Positions 27,901 to 36,886 of a stretch of 64,000 nucleotides of DNA are shown piece after piece. Source of the DNA: Marinicella rhabdoformis. Its GTDB lineage: Bacteria; Pseudomonadota; Gammaproteobacteria; Xanthomonadales; Marinicellaceae. The notes under the pieces are model-generated. The model did not search any database, was not told the origin of the DNA, and saw only the letters and a program-made list of their open reading frames with translations. Where the stretch lies: NCBI RefSeq assembly GCF_009671245.1, contig NZ_VTFS01000006.1, forward strand, positions 1,345-65,344. The letters are read 5' to 3'. The translations under genes were made by a program, and so were the position numbers. Numbering within the stretch: the stretch's first letter is position 1; every line of letters starts with the position of its first letter.

Positions 27901-30647
27901 TTCCCATAACAGAGCAGGCAGCACCGGGCTTTTCTGTCAGTACCGATTTACTCAGCATCAATGGTCATGCGGTTGATAACCGTAAATTGCGATACAGCGA
28001 TACCACGGTTCACACCCAAGTTAATTCTGACCGCGTTGATGACACTTTTGAAATCATTACTGATAAAGCGGCATACCTACCAGGCTCGGACATTAAATTA
28101 ACGGTTAAATCATCTTTTGACACCGATGCAGAATTTACTGTGGCACTGATTGATTCGGCGGTTGTTAGCCTGATTGATGAGAAATACTACTATGACATGA
28201 ATGAGTCATCACTACATCAAGCAACAAAAGTATGGCAAACCTTAACCAAGCACACACTGAAACCTGTAAACTTGATGATGGACACCAGTGGTTTAGGAAT
28301 CAGTGAAATTAGTTTTGATGAACAAGACGAGCAATTAGAAGAACAAGGCAAGATTACTGTTACAGGCAGTCGAATTAGCAGAGAAGATTTGGGTTCACAT
28401 CCTCCAGCCACCAAAGGTGGTGTGATTGATAAGAAAAACAGCGTTGAATATACCGGAACGGATTCAAATAACATGGTGATAGCTGGTGTTGAAATTCCTT
28501 TGGACCAACTGAGGCTGCTGTTTAAAGAGTCAGCCTATTTTGAGACAGGTTTGAGAGTACAACCTGGGCAAGAAGTCAGCCAGACCATTCGATTACCTGA
28601 CAACATCGGTTCATGGAAAGTCATTTTGGTTGGAGCAGATTTAAAAGGAAAAATTGATGTCAAATCTCAATCCATCAAAGCCAAAAAAGATTTAGAAGTT
28701 TATGCCAATTTACCTGAACAACTGACCATTGATGACCGTTTTATAGGCCAAGTAAATGTGGTGGATAAATCCAATGAAGCATCAACCTTACAAATCGCTG
28801 CCCAAGCGGAATCAAATAATGGTAAAAAACCAGTTACCGCTAAAAAGATTCAAGAAAACGCCATACAAAACCAACAATACAGCATGGCTTTGCCTATCAC
28901 TGTTGATGGTGTTAATGACATACAAGTCACAGCGATTGTCAGATCCGAATCAAGTCAAGATGGGTTGATTAAACATATACCTGTGCGCGGCAAAAGCATA
29001 TCGGGCAGTGAACAGTTAATCGGACAATTTTCCGCTGCATCTGAGTTGATTAATTTCGATATAAGCCACCGAACAGCATACCCACTTGGTTCGCTCACAC
29101 TGAAGGTTAATCCGAGCATCTCTAATCAATTGAACCCCACATTCAATTACATGGAAAAATACCCACACCAGTGTTGGGAGCAACAATTGGCCAAAGCCAC
29201 AGCGGCAGCAGTAAAGCTTAATTTAAATGCACGAAATAAAAACTTAGGTTTAACTGAAGAAGCCAATGAAATGATAATGGCACAAGAAAAAGGCATCATC
29301 CAAGATGTCATCAACCGCGCCATAGATTTTCAAGCCAGTAACGGTGGTATGACCTTCTTTGGCGCCAATAAAGAAAACGTCAGCCCGTTTTTAACCTTCC
29401 ATACCCACAGCATGTTCAAAGCATTAAAAGTTATGGGTTATGACATTCCTACAAAAGTCACAGACCACATAAAAGAATTTGCCACACTGTATGTTTCGGA
29501 TTATCAGCGCTTTCTTGATAACAAAAGATATGAATATGATACTGAACAAAATCAATACAGTGCAGAACTGTTCTTCATGGCTTATTTCATCAATGAATCG
29601 AAAAAAGTAAGTGAACCAAACGAAGACTCTGCGGCTATTTTCGAATTATTGACGTCAGACACAAACGCGCTCAGCGTCAACAGTTTGAATCAATTGGTAA
29701 TCAATGACACCGAAAACAAAACAACCTACCTCAATGCGCTGTCACAAAAGTATTTCACCAACGGTAATTGGCTGGCTTTACTCAAAGAACCCAAATCAGA
29801 TTGGTTTAATTTAGAAAGCGGACTGAAATCTCAATGTGAAACCGTAAGCGCCTTACTTGATTCTAATCAAAATGAAGAGGACAAAGACCCAGCGTTCAGG
29901 CACCTGTTAAATATTTTAGGTCGCAGTGATTCGTCAGGCATCTTAGGCTCTACACTTGAAAACAGTGTTTGTTTATTGGCTTTCAATACATTCATAGAAA
30001 GATTTGAATCACTAGAAAATGAAACAATACGCCAGGTTGTGATCAATGGTATTCAGCAACAATTAACCAGTGAGCCTATCATGGTTGACGTGACTCAGCC
30101 TTTGAATATCAACATAGCGAACCCTAAAGAAACCCAGCTGTATTATTCGGCTTCGCTTGATTTTCAACAAGACGCAAATCATGAAATCACAGCCGGTGAA
30201 GGTCTTGAAATCACCCGAACTTATGCCAAATTTGATCAAGGTAAGTGGCATGATGTCCGTGCCGATCAATTTCAAACAGGTGACTGGATAAAAACTGAAG
30301 TCACTATAATCAACCCGATTCAACGCAGTTTCATTGCGGTTTCAAGTCCGAATCCGGGTGCATGGGTGCCAGTGAACCCAATGCTCAGTACCAGTGTGCC
30401 TGTTGGATTAATTGATCAAATGGACAAAGAATCAGACAGCAGTTATTTTTACGAAAGGCAGTTACAACCAGCCACCAGTAAATTTTATGCAGACTTTTTA
30501 CCCAGTGGCGTGCATAAAATCACCTATTATTCAAAAGTGTTGGTTGGCGGTGAATTCAGTGCTTTACCTGCAGTGATCGAAGCCATGTACAACAAAAAAA
30601 TCAGGGCTCAAACTAAACTTGAGAAAGTGGCAGTAAAAACACAGTGA
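24936..30647 (+). CDS. Alpha-2-macroglobulin family lipoprotein with thioester
   Basis: 1903 residues, longer than the E. coli YfaS/YfhM type (1500-1650). The lipobox FLSAC puts the acylated Cys at residue 30 with His at +2, so outer-membrane anchoring is likely. Repeated MG beta-sandwich domains occupy the N-terminal 1000 residues, with an MG2-like segment near residue 565 (GELLVWGITDKPLYRAGEKV). The A2M core follows (SAYFETGLRVQPGQEVSQTI), then the thioester motif CWEQ at 1413-1416 and the alpha-helical TED domain. Such proteins trap invading proteases by thioester coupling in the periplasm. No pbpC, the usual partner, is adjacent. A TonB-plug-like motif sits near residue 1138. Confidence 0.92.
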   Translation: MKTSQIKYIHHISRYKLFWTLSVLLFLSACHLATKKDMDAAPFSLAVSADDLTLTFKEKVQKISVDDMPISFQPQLACQWVWLSDQILRCMINRNNDHGIGIQGNTRYSINLSDGLTSVNALPVYKYSENFVFSRPEARYLNVVKWSSQIDPIFSVQFNTEINRQALKPESFNLVHEGKKYPLEVLDFDKNNYLLQNHLARMEDQVVLLQPKVSLAYDTHYQLAIDDNIKPLKGDVKSKEEVTSLSLKTYGLKNKLMANYCSDKYYSWHSKKVGTCFLDDYFVFQLDREINYTLNPHCQRLLKRGLLKDKGYNKKYHIRVLDFFDNQTEFKSCLEKVTDVFDQVSDLTEVLTVPFEDSFRPKLHLKNKAYQYGSLSNEITLVTSTMNLDAFHVQINKVNDQEVDLSFTQQVTDNQKNKYMTTQIEVPFEGEIHAIAGEIGIKKDSKDTVPFNVTKAPFHISLKTNPRFVALMLHDAKNMQPAKKTAVKVITQMQSYQGITDDSGFVQIEVLPSDFDDENEVDELALLINYQGKEYSINDIDELGYETSSEESDDDYYTYDEGELLVWGITDKPLYRAGEKVKYKLYFREKKGDGFVIPKIDSSIFANVQGYNRISGYEIDCSNYLECHSFFKKEIMELDQFGSVSGEFKIPLSTKNADFSFNFAYPTNPESEETTYWGDEKSIYSEVRFQVTDFQTSPYLLSVATDKKMLTPNSPFTITGEATYYSGGPVINQNGELTVEVSAKNFVEDHPQYSGYSFLQCHGCYGETDFISSLTYDDQGQISTEYKIKANDVKYGTVKFNAGIEPENSSWTYSQNLNVPYYQDDYFVGIKADQYMYLANEKINIESILVKYTGEEQSNPSFKYEVAKVNENGGVQAYEAIACSENNKCQTTISQAGRYKLKAKSAVAGVNYEHEIDVYVYQPSHAFNYTKYKSPQILLDKPKYDIGDVAKITINMPYPKAKVAVYLERNRILKHWVKSTDNGSIVLEFPITEQAAPGFSVSTDLLSINGHAVDNRKLRYSDTTVHTQVNSDRVDDTFEIITDKAAYLPGSDIKLTVKSSFDTDAEFTVALIDSAVVSLIDEKYYYDMNESSLHQATKVWQTLTKHTLKPVNLMMDTSGLGISEISFDEQDEQLEEQGKITVTGSRISREDLGSHPPATKGGVIDKKNSVEYTGTDSNNMVIAGVEIPLDQLRLLFKESAYFETGLRVQPGQEVSQTIRLPDNIGSWKVILVGADLKGKIDVKSQSIKAKKDLEVYANLPEQLTIDDRFIGQVNVVDKSNEASTLQIAAQAESNNGKKPVTAKKIQENAIQNQQYSMALPITVDGVNDIQVTAIVRSESSQDGLIKHIPVRGKSISGSEQLIGQFSAASELINFDISHRTAYPLGSLTLKVNPSISNQLNPTFNYMEKYPHQCWEQQLAKATAAAVKLNLNARNKNLGLTEEANEMIMAQEKGIIQDVINRAIDFQASNGGMTFFGANKENVSPFLTFHTHSMFKALKVMGYDIPTKVTDHIKEFATLYVSDYQRFLDNKRYEYDTEQNQYSAELFFMAYFINESKKVSEPNEDSAAIFELLTSDTNALSVNSLNQLVINDTENKTTYLNALSQKYFTNGNWLALLKEPKSDWFNLESGLKSQCETVSALLDSNQNEEDKDPAFRHLLNILGRSDSSGILGSTLENSVCLLAFNTFIERFESLENETIRQVVINGIQQQLTSEPIMVDVTQPLNINIANPKETQLYYSASLDFQQDANHEITAGEGLEITRTYAKFDQGKWHDVRADQFQTGDWIKTEVTIINPIQRSFIAVSSPNPGAWVPVNPMLSTSVPVGLIDQMDKESDSSYFYERQLQPATSKFYADFLPSGVHKITYYSKVLVGGEFSALPAVIEAMYNKKIRAQTKLEKVAVKTQ

Positions 30648-30672
30648 ATTGGTTTCGCTAATCAATTAAAAG

Positions 30673-30700
30673 TGACCACATCATTAATCGCATGTGGTCA
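30673..30700 (-). terminator. Hairpin between A2M and DUF1887 genes
   Basis: A nine-base perfect inverted repeat, TGACCACAT (30673-30681) and ATGTGGTCA (30692-30700), with a 10-nt loop. On the minus strand it is followed by CTTTTAATT, so it best serves as terminator of the minus-strand gene ending at 30741. It may also slow transcription from the converging A2M gene. Confidence 0.5.
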
Positions 30701-30740
30701 TAAAGGAACGTTTATTAACACATTGGGTTGTCAACCTTGG

Positions 30741-31862
30741 TTATTTTTGGTCTATAAATTGGTACAAGTGGCGTTCCAACTGTTTTAGCTGAATGTGCGC
30801 GCAAATGTAAATGCCGAGGTCTTGAGCGCGTTGGTATGTGTATTTATTGATGGGTTGGTAGCTAATAAGCATTGCGCGTCCCGATAAGCCGCCTGTTAAA
30901 GATTTTAATGTGTCTAATCGATAGATGGTTGAATTGGCTTCTGCTGTTGATTTATTGGAGCGGCCAAATTTTTTGGTTTTGCATTCAATCACATGCAACC
31001 TATTATTGGCCATGGCGATGACGTCGATTTCATTTTTGACAGTGCCTTGGTGGCGGACGATTTCCATGCCTTTATTGATGTCAGAGAGGGTGGGGCGTTT
31101 GGCTCGCATGCCATACATTAATGAAAAAACGTGATTTTCTAACCAGCCTCCATTGCAATAAAACCGGTTGTCTTTGTTGATGAATGAAATTTTCTTTCCA
31201 TGCAGTCGAATCATGTCTGCTTCTTTAAAGTGGCGCAGCAACTCTTGTAATTCATGGTCTTTTAATTCTGAATGAGTCATCCCATATTGGTGTTGGCTGT
31301 CTGCCATCATGGCCATGTAATTAAGCTTGGCAATCTGTTTATCATGACTGCCAATGTGATCAATCAACCAATGCGTTAATGCGCGAGACTTGGCAGGCTC
31401 TGCTTGCTTTTGGCCTGAGTTAAGCACTTGTGTATTGAAAGCCATCAAGTACTCATGGACTTTTAATTGACAGCTGATGTCTTCATCTTGGTTGTCAGAT
31501 TTTTGGTGTAACCACGACAGTTGATTGGTGAACTTATCAACCATAAAGACAGGGAAATCATGGTAAATGAATTGTTCAAAGCACAGCATCACCCATTTGT
31601 GGTAGCTATTCGATGCATTCAGCATCAATTTATCATCTTTATGTTGGTTGATTATGTGTTCTATTTGATTCCTGAATGTGTTGGTTTCAAAGCTGACGGC
31701 TTCACATTGAAATTTGATGCCTCGGGTTCTGAGTACCCATTTGATGCCTTCACAGTTGTCTTCTTTTCTGTGAAGTAAAATGACCTTTGTGGCTTTTAAG
31801 TGCAGGGCCGCGCTGAGGATGCCTGCATGATTGGGGTGAAAAATAGCAATGTGGGTAGTCAT
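30741..31862 (-). CDS. Stand-alone CARF-domain nuclease of the DUF1887 (Card1/VC1899) family
   Basis: 373 residues. The N-terminal half is a Rossmann-like CARF-type domain (THIAIFHPNHAGILSAALHL, then KVILLHR). The C-terminus is a PD-(D/E)XK nuclease with NGGWLENHVFSLM, then NEIDVIAMANNRLHVIECKTKK, giving probable catalytic Glu278/Asp280, Glu293 and Lys295. Card1/Can2 members are nucleases switched on by cyclic tetra-adenylate from type III CRISPR; VC1899-type relatives exist without CRISPR. No cas gene or array is seen here, so the activating nucleotide is unknown. The gene is monocistronic, with a hairpin after it. Confidence 0.82.
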   Translation of the reverse strand: MTTHIAIFHPNHAGILSAALHLKATKVILLHRKEDNCEGIKWVLRTRGIKFQCEAVSFETNTFRNQIEHIINQHKDDKLMLNASNSYHKWVMLCFEQFIYHDFPVFMVDKFTNQLSWLHQKSDNQDEDISCQLKVHEYLMAFNTQVLNSGQKQAEPAKSRALTHWLIDHIGSHDKQIAKLNYMAMMADSQHQYGMTHSELKDHELQELLRHFKEADMIRLHGKKISFINKDNRFYCNGGWLENHVFSLMYGMRAKRPTLSDINKGMEIVRHQGTVKNEIDVIAMANNRLHVIECKTKKFGRSNKSTAEANSTIYRLDTLKSLTGGLSGRAMLISYQPINKYTYQRAQDLGIYICAHIQLKQLERHLYQFIDQK

Positions 31863-31895
31863 TAGTGAATTATAATAACAAATACTGATGAAATG

Positions 31896-31925
31896 TTGGC
31901 GTTTATCAGTGTTTTCCGTTAAAAT
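31896..31925 (+). promoter_or_regulatory. Candidate carAB promoter
   Basis: TTGGCG at 31896-31901, an 18-nt spacer, and TAAAAT at 31920-31925 (five of six -10 consensus bases). This would start transcription near 31932, upstream of a small terminator-like hairpin. Consensus match only. Confidence 0.4.
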
Positions 31926-31952
31926 TCGCTTTCAATTCGAACCCAGTAATAA

Positions 31953-31975
31953 GTAGGCGGCTGCCTGCTTTTTTT
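31953..31975 (+). terminator. Attenuator-like hairpin in the carA leader
   Basis: GTAGGC (31953-31958), a GGCT loop, GCCTGC (31963-31968), then seven T residues to 31975. This six-pair stem (one wobble) plus U-tract has intrinsic-terminator form but lies only 23 nt before the carA start, downstream of the candidate promoter. It could control carAB by premature termination, or simply end weak upstream transcription. Confidence 0.5.
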
Positions 31976-31998
31976 ACGCCTTTAAAGAGTTGAGCACA

Positions 31999-33180
31999 GT
32001 GACACAATTAAATCAGTTTTTATTCCCCTCAAGCGACCAGCCTAAAGCCATTTTGGCTTTGGAAGATGGTTCTGTTTTTTACGGTACATCCGTTGGCTTT
32101 CAAGGAGAATCTGTTGGTGAAGTGGTATTCAATACCGCACTAACAGGCTATCAAGAGATTTTGTCTGATCCTTCATATGCGGGTCAAATGGTGACATTAA
32201 CCTACCCACACATTGGCAATACAGGTACCAATCCGGGTGATAATGAATCGAGTCAAGTACATGCCAAAGGCTTGATCGTTCGCAGTTATTCAGAACAAGC
32301 CAGTAACTGGCGTAGTGCTGAAACATTAGGTGATTATTTAGTGCGTCATAAAGTGGTGGCTATTTCTGGTATTGATACACGAGAACTGACTCAAAAGCTG
32401 CGTCAAAATGGTTCTATGAATGCTTGTATGATGGTCGCTAACAGTGGGTCAGATGCCATTGATGTTGAATCGGCCATCGAAAAAGCCAAGCATCACGGTG
32501 GTACCAGCGGTCAAGACTTGGCCAAAGTGGTGACACAAAGTGAAACCACCGAGTGGCAAGGCGGTACTTTTGATTTAGATTCTAATCAACACACCAACCC
32601 AGATGGTGATAAATACCATGTGGTTTGTTATGACTTTGGTGTGAAGCAAAACATCTTACGCATTATGAAAGACCTGGGTTGTAAGTTAACTGTGGTTCCA
32701 GCTCAAACATCAGCAGCTGATGTGTTGGCGATGAATCCTGATGGCATTTTCTTATCAAACGGCCCGGGAGATCCTGCGGCTTGTGATTATGCGATTGAAG
32801 CATGTCGCGAGTTCTTGAACACAGACATTCCTTTATTTGGCATCTGTCTGGGGCATCAGATCATGGCTTTGGCTTCGGACTTACCGACGTTAAAGATGAA
32901 ATTTGGACACCACGGTGCCAATCACCCAGTAGAAAACTGTGCTGATAAGACGGTTTTGATCACCAGTCAGAACCACAACTATGCAGTCGATGAGGCGAAT
33001 TTGCCAGCTCACATTGAAGTAACACACAAATCATTGTTTGATGGTTCTGTACAAGGCATCAGACGCACAGACAAGCCAGCATATGGTTTCCAAGGGCATC
33101 CAGAAGCGAGCCCTGGGCCACACGAAGCAAAAAAATTATTCCAACCATTCATTGATAACATGCAACAGGTAAAAGGATAA
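31999..33180 (+). CDS. carA: Carbamoyl-phosphate synthase small (glutaminase) subunit
   Basis: About 393 residues. It hydrolyses glutamine to supply ammonia to CarB for arginine and pyrimidine synthesis. The N-terminal CPSase_sm domain begins [19 protein letters not shown]. The class I glutamine amidotransferase domain has [14 protein letters not shown] with nucleophile Cys283 and [12 protein letters not shown] with the His/Glu pair. GTG 31999 has AAAGAG 9 nt upstream and is preferred; an in-frame TTG at 31990 would add three residues but overlaps that site. It sits 3 nt before carB. Confidence 0.95.
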   Translation: MTQLNQFLFPSSDQPKAILALEDGSVFYGTSVGFQGESVGEVVFNTALTGYQEILSDPSYAGQMVTLTYPHIGNTGTNPGDNESSQVHAKGLIVRSYSEQASNWRSAETLGDYLVRHKVVAISGIDTRELTQKLRQNGSMNACMMVANSGSDAIDVESAIEKAKHHGGTSGQDLAKVVTQSETTEWQGGTFDLDSNQHTNPDGDKYHVVCYDFGVKQNILRIMKDLGCKLTVVPAQTSAADVLAMNPDGIFLSNGPGDPAACDYAIEACREFLNTDIPLFGICLGHQIMALASDLPTLKMKFGHHGANHPVENCADKTVLITSQNHNYAVDEANLPAHIEVTHKSLFDGSVQGIRRTDKPAYGFQGHPEASPGPHEAKKLFQPFIDNMQQVKG

Positions 33181-33183
33181 GTC

Positions 33184-36100
33184 ATGGGAAAACGTACAGA
33201 CATTAAAACGATTTTGGTATTAGGCGCAGGGCCGATCGTCATTGGACAAGCCTGTGAGTTTGACTATTCTGGGACCCAAGCTTGTAAAGCGCTGACAGAT
33301 GAAGGTTATCGTGTGGTGTTGGTGAATTCCAATCCAGCGACCATCATGACAGACCCGGAAACCGCGGATAAAATTTATATCCAACCGATCACTTGGCAAA
33401 CGGTGGCAAAAATCATTGAACGTGAAAAGCCAGATGCTTTGTTGCCTACCATGGGTGGACAAACCGCATTGAACTGCTCCTTGGATTTGGTCAGTCAAGG
33501 TGTGTTAGAAAAATACGGCGTAGAAATGATTGGTGCGACTCGTGAAGCCATTGATATGGCGGAAGACCGTGAACAGTTTAGGGTTGCGATGGACGATATT
33601 AATCTGAAAGTGTCAGAGTCATATATTGTTCACAACATCGAGGAAGCGCGAGAAGTACAGAAAAAGATAGGCTACCCAGTAATTCTCAGACCTTCATTCA
33701 CCATGGGTGGATCAGGTGGTGGTATTGCTTATAATTTGGAAGAGTTCGAAGCCATTACAGCCGAAGGTTTGAAGCAATCTCCCACCAATGAAGTGCTGCT
33801 TGAAAAATCTTTATTGGGCTGGAAAGAATACGAGATGGAAGTAGTTCGTGATAAAGCGGATAACTGCATCATCATATGTTCGATTGAAAACGTGGATCCG
33901 ATGGGTGTGCATACTGGCGACTCTATCACTGTGGCACCAGCACAAACATTAACTGACAAAGAATACCAAGTGATGCGTGATGCATCTTTGGCTATCTTGC
34001 GTAAAATTGGTGTTGAAACAGGTGGCTCAAATGTACAATTTGCTATCAACCCAGAAGACGGTGAAATGTTGATCATTGAGATGAACCCAAGGGTTTCTCG
34101 ATCATCGGCCTTGGCTTCTAAAGCCACCGGTTTCCCGATTGCTAAAGTGGCGGCTAAATTGGCGATTGGTTATACCTTAGATGAGTTACAGAATGAAATT
34201 ACAGGTGGTGCCACACCAGCATCTTTTGAGCCTTCCATTGATTACGTGGTGACCAAGATCCCACGTTTTGCTTTTGAAAAATTCAACCACAGTAAAGACC
34301 GTTTGAGCACGCAGATGAAATCTGTGGGCGAAGTGATGGCCATGGGTCGTACCTTTAATGAGTCTTTGCAAAAAGCCATGCGTGGCTTGGAAACAGGTAA
34401 AACAGGTTTGAATCCGATGGTTTCGGCTGAAGAAATCGAAGCAGGTTTTGATTTAAACAAAGAAATTCGTGAACCATCGTCAGTTCGACTGCTGTACGTG
34501 GCGGATGCTTTCAGACAAGGTTACAGTGTGGATGAAGTGTTCGAGATATCCAAGATTGATCCTTGGTTTTTGCATCACATTGAGCGCATCGTCAAAATTG
34601 AGCAATCGTTATCTACCCATGAATTGGCTGACTTGTGCCAAAAGCAAATCCTTCAATTAAAACGTGAAGGTTTTTCTGATGCCCGCATGGCTGAAGTGAT
34701 GGGAACTGATGAAGCCTTGGTTCGTGCCAAGCGCCAAGAATTAGACATTCACCCAGTTTACAAGCGAGTGGATTCATGTGCTGCGGAATTTGATTCGCCA
34801 ACTGCGTATTTTTACTCTACTTACGAGCCTTTCTGCGAAGCCAGGCCAACAGACAAAGATAAAATCATGGTTTTGGGCGGCGGCCCGAACAGAATCGGGC
34901 AGGGCATTGAGTTTGATTACTGTTGTGTCCATGCCGCTTTGGCGCTGAAAGAATATGGTTTTGAAACCATCATGGTCAATTGCAACCCAGAAACGGTTTC
35001 AACCGATTACGACACATCAGATCGTTTGTACTTCGAATCTTTGACCTTAGAAGATGTGTTGGAAATCGTGCGCATAGAAAAACCCAAAGGTGTGATTGTA
35101 CAATACGGTGGTCAAACACCATTGAACTTGGCCAATGCTTTGGAAAAAGAAGGTGTGCCAATCATAGGTTCATCTCCAGAATGTATTGACAAAGCAGAAG
35201 ACCGTGAACAATTCAAAGCCATGTTGGATAAATTGGGTTTGAAACAACCGCCCAATGGCACAGTAACATCTGCAGCACAAGCCATTGATGTGGCTGACAA
35301 CTTAGGTTTTCCTTTGGTGGTCAGGCCATCTTATGTCCTGGGTGGACGTGCAATGGAAGTGGTGCATTCTCAACCTGAGTTGGCACGTTACATGAAAGAA
35401 GCGGTTCAGGTTTCAAATGACTCTCCCGTGTTGTTAGACCGATTTTTAGACCATGCCATTGAAGTCGATGTAGACATCATCTGTGATGGTACTGATGTGA
35501 TGGTCGGTGGCATCATGGAGCACATTGAACAAGCTGGTGTTCACTCAGGTGATTCAGCGTGCTGTATTCCGCCTTTTACTTTGAGCAAAGAAACCCAAAC
35601 TGAATTATCACGTCAATGTAAATTAATGGCCAAAGAATTAGGTGTTGTGGGATTGATGAATACGCAGTTTGCCATTCAAGGCGATGACATATATATTTTA
35701 GAAGTTAATCCACGTGCTTCACGCACCGTGCCTTTTGTTTCTAAAGCTGCTGGTTTACCTTTGGCTAAAATTGCTGCTTTGTGTATGGCTGGCATCAGTT
35801 TAAAAGAGCAGGGGGTTAAAGAGCGTTTAGACTTAAATCATTATTCAATCAAAGAACCTGTGTTTCCGTTCTTGAAATTTCCGGGTGTTGACCCAATCCT
35901 AGGACCTGAGATGCGATCAACCGGCGAAGTGATGGGCATTGGCAAGTCATTTGGCTCTGCTGTGGCGACATCTAAATTGGCAGCTAAGGTGGCAATGCCT
36001 TTGCAAGGTAAAGCCTTTGTTTCTGTCAGAGAGGCGGATAAAAGCCGCTTGATTCCTATAGCTAAACAGCTACAGGCCATGAATTTTGAATTGGTGGCCA

Positions 36101-36390
36101 CACACGGTACATGTAAATTATTGCGTGAAGCCGGACTGTTTTGTGAAAGTGTCAATAAAGTGACCGAAGGTCGTCCCCATATTGTTGATAAAATCAAGAG
36201 TAATGAGATTGACTTCATCATTAACACCACAGAAGGTGCGCAGGCGATTGCTGACTCTGCCTCAATCAGGAAAGAAGCATTGAAACAGAGCATAAACTAC
36301 ACTACCACCATTGCTGGTGCGGCTGCCACCATCGCAGCTTATGAGTTTTTGAACTCACACGAAATATATTCTCTGGACGAGTTACATTAA
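33184..36390 (+). CDS. carB: Carbamoyl-phosphate synthase large subunit
   Basis: 1068 residues, standard length. Two homologous ATP-grasp halves (carboxy-phosphate and carbamoyl-phosphate halves) are seen: [19 protein letters not shown] at the N-terminus and [18 protein letters not shown] at about 560. Each contains a [15 protein letters not shown] or [15 protein letters not shown] segment. An oligomerisation domain lies between the halves, and a C-terminal MGS-like allosteric domain ([15 protein letters not shown]) is where UMP and ornithine bind in relatives. It starts 3 nt after carA and leads into greA, forming one probable transcription unit. Confidence 0.97.
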   Translation: MGKRTDIKTILVLGAGPIVIGQACEFDYSGTQACKALTDEGYRVVLVNSNPATIMTDPETADKIYIQPITWQTVAKIIEREKPDALLPTMGGQTALNCSLDLVSQGVLEKYGVEMIGATREAIDMAEDREQFRVAMDDINLKVSESYIVHNIEEAREVQKKIGYPVILRPSFTMGGSGGGIAYNLEEFEAITAEGLKQSPTNEVLLEKSLLGWKEYEMEVVRDKADNCIIICSIENVDPMGVHTGDSITVAPAQTLTDKEYQVMRDASLAILRKIGVETGGSNVQFAINPEDGEMLIIEMNPRVSRSSALASKATGFPIAKVAAKLAIGYTLDELQNEITGGATPASFEPSIDYVVTKIPRFAFEKFNHSKDRLSTQMKSVGEVMAMGRTFNESLQKAMRGLETGKTGLNPMVSAEEIEAGFDLNKEIREPSSVRLLYVADAFRQGYSVDEVFEISKIDPWFLHHIERIVKIEQSLSTHELADLCQKQILQLKREGFSDARMAEVMGTDEALVRAKRQELDIHPVYKRVDSCAAEFDSPTAYFYSTYEPFCEARPTDKDKIMVLGGGPNRIGQGIEFDYCCVHAALALKEYGFETIMVNCNPETVSTDYDTSDRLYFESLTLEDVLEIVRIEKPKGVIVQYGGQTPLNLANALEKEGVPIIGSSPECIDKAEDREQFKAMLDKLGLKQPPNGTVTSAAQAIDVADNLGFPLVVRPSYVLGGRAMEVVHSQPELARYMKEAVQVSNDSPVLLDRFLDHAIEVDVDIICDGTDVMVGGIMEHIEQAGVHSGDSACCIPPFTLSKETQTELSRQCKLMAKELGVVGLMNTQFAIQGDDIYILEVNPRASRTVPFVSKAAGLPLAKIAALCMAGISLKEQGVKERLDLNHYSIKEPVFPFLKFPGVDPILGPEMRSTGEVMGIGKSFGSAVATSKLAAKVAMPLQGKAFVSVREADKSRLIPIAKQLQAMNFELVATHGTCKLLREAGLFCESVNKVTEGRPHIVDKIKSNEIDFIINTTEGAQAIADSASIRKEALKQSINYTTTIAGAAATIAAYEFLNSHEIYSLDELH

Positions 36391-36404
36391 AGGATAATTA
36401 ATAT

Positions 36405-36881
36405 ATGAATAGAGCTCCTATTACAAAAGCAGGCGCAGAGCGCTTGAAAGAAGAATTAAAAACCTTAAAAACGGTTAAAAGACCAGAAATCATCGATGCC
36501 GTGGCTGAAGCCCGTGCGCACGGTGACTTGAAAGAAAATGCAGAATACCATGCGGCCCGTGAGCAACAATCGTTCATGGAAGGCCGGATTGCTGAGTTGG
36601 AAGGTATTATTTCAACTTGTGAAGTGATTGATGTGACGAATATGAACATCGGTGACAAAGTGGTATTCGGTGCGACGGTTATACTTGAAGAAGATGAGTC
36701 TGGTGACAAAGTGACTTACCAGATTGTTGGAGATGCGGAAGCTGATATTGACAGCGGTAAAATCTCTATCAGTTCACCGATTGCTCGCGCCATGATTGGC
36801 AAAAGCGAAGACGATGAAATCGAAGTACAAGCACCAGGCGGGAGCAAGGTGTTTTTCATTGAAAGCATTCAATACATCTGA
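36405..36881 (+). CDS. greA: Transcription elongation factor GreA
   Basis: 158 residues, normal GreA length. The N-terminal antiparallel coiled coil contains [33 protein letters not shown] with the Asp/Glu tip residues that reach the RNA polymerase active site to stimulate cleavage of backtracked RNA. The C-terminal FKBP-like domain ends [23 protein letters not shown]. It lies 14 nt after carB (AAGGAT ribosome-binding site) and 5 nt before recJ; carAB-greA is a common gammaproteobacterial order. Confidence 0.97.
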   Translation: MNRAPITKAGAERLKEELKTLKTVKRPEIIDAVAEARAHGDLKENAEYHAAREQQSFMEGRIAELEGIISTCEVIDVTNMNIGDKVVFGATVILEEDESGDKVTYQIVGDAEADIDSGKISISSPIARAMIGKSEDDEIEVQAPGGSKVFFIESIQYI

Positions 36882-36886
36882 ATGGT

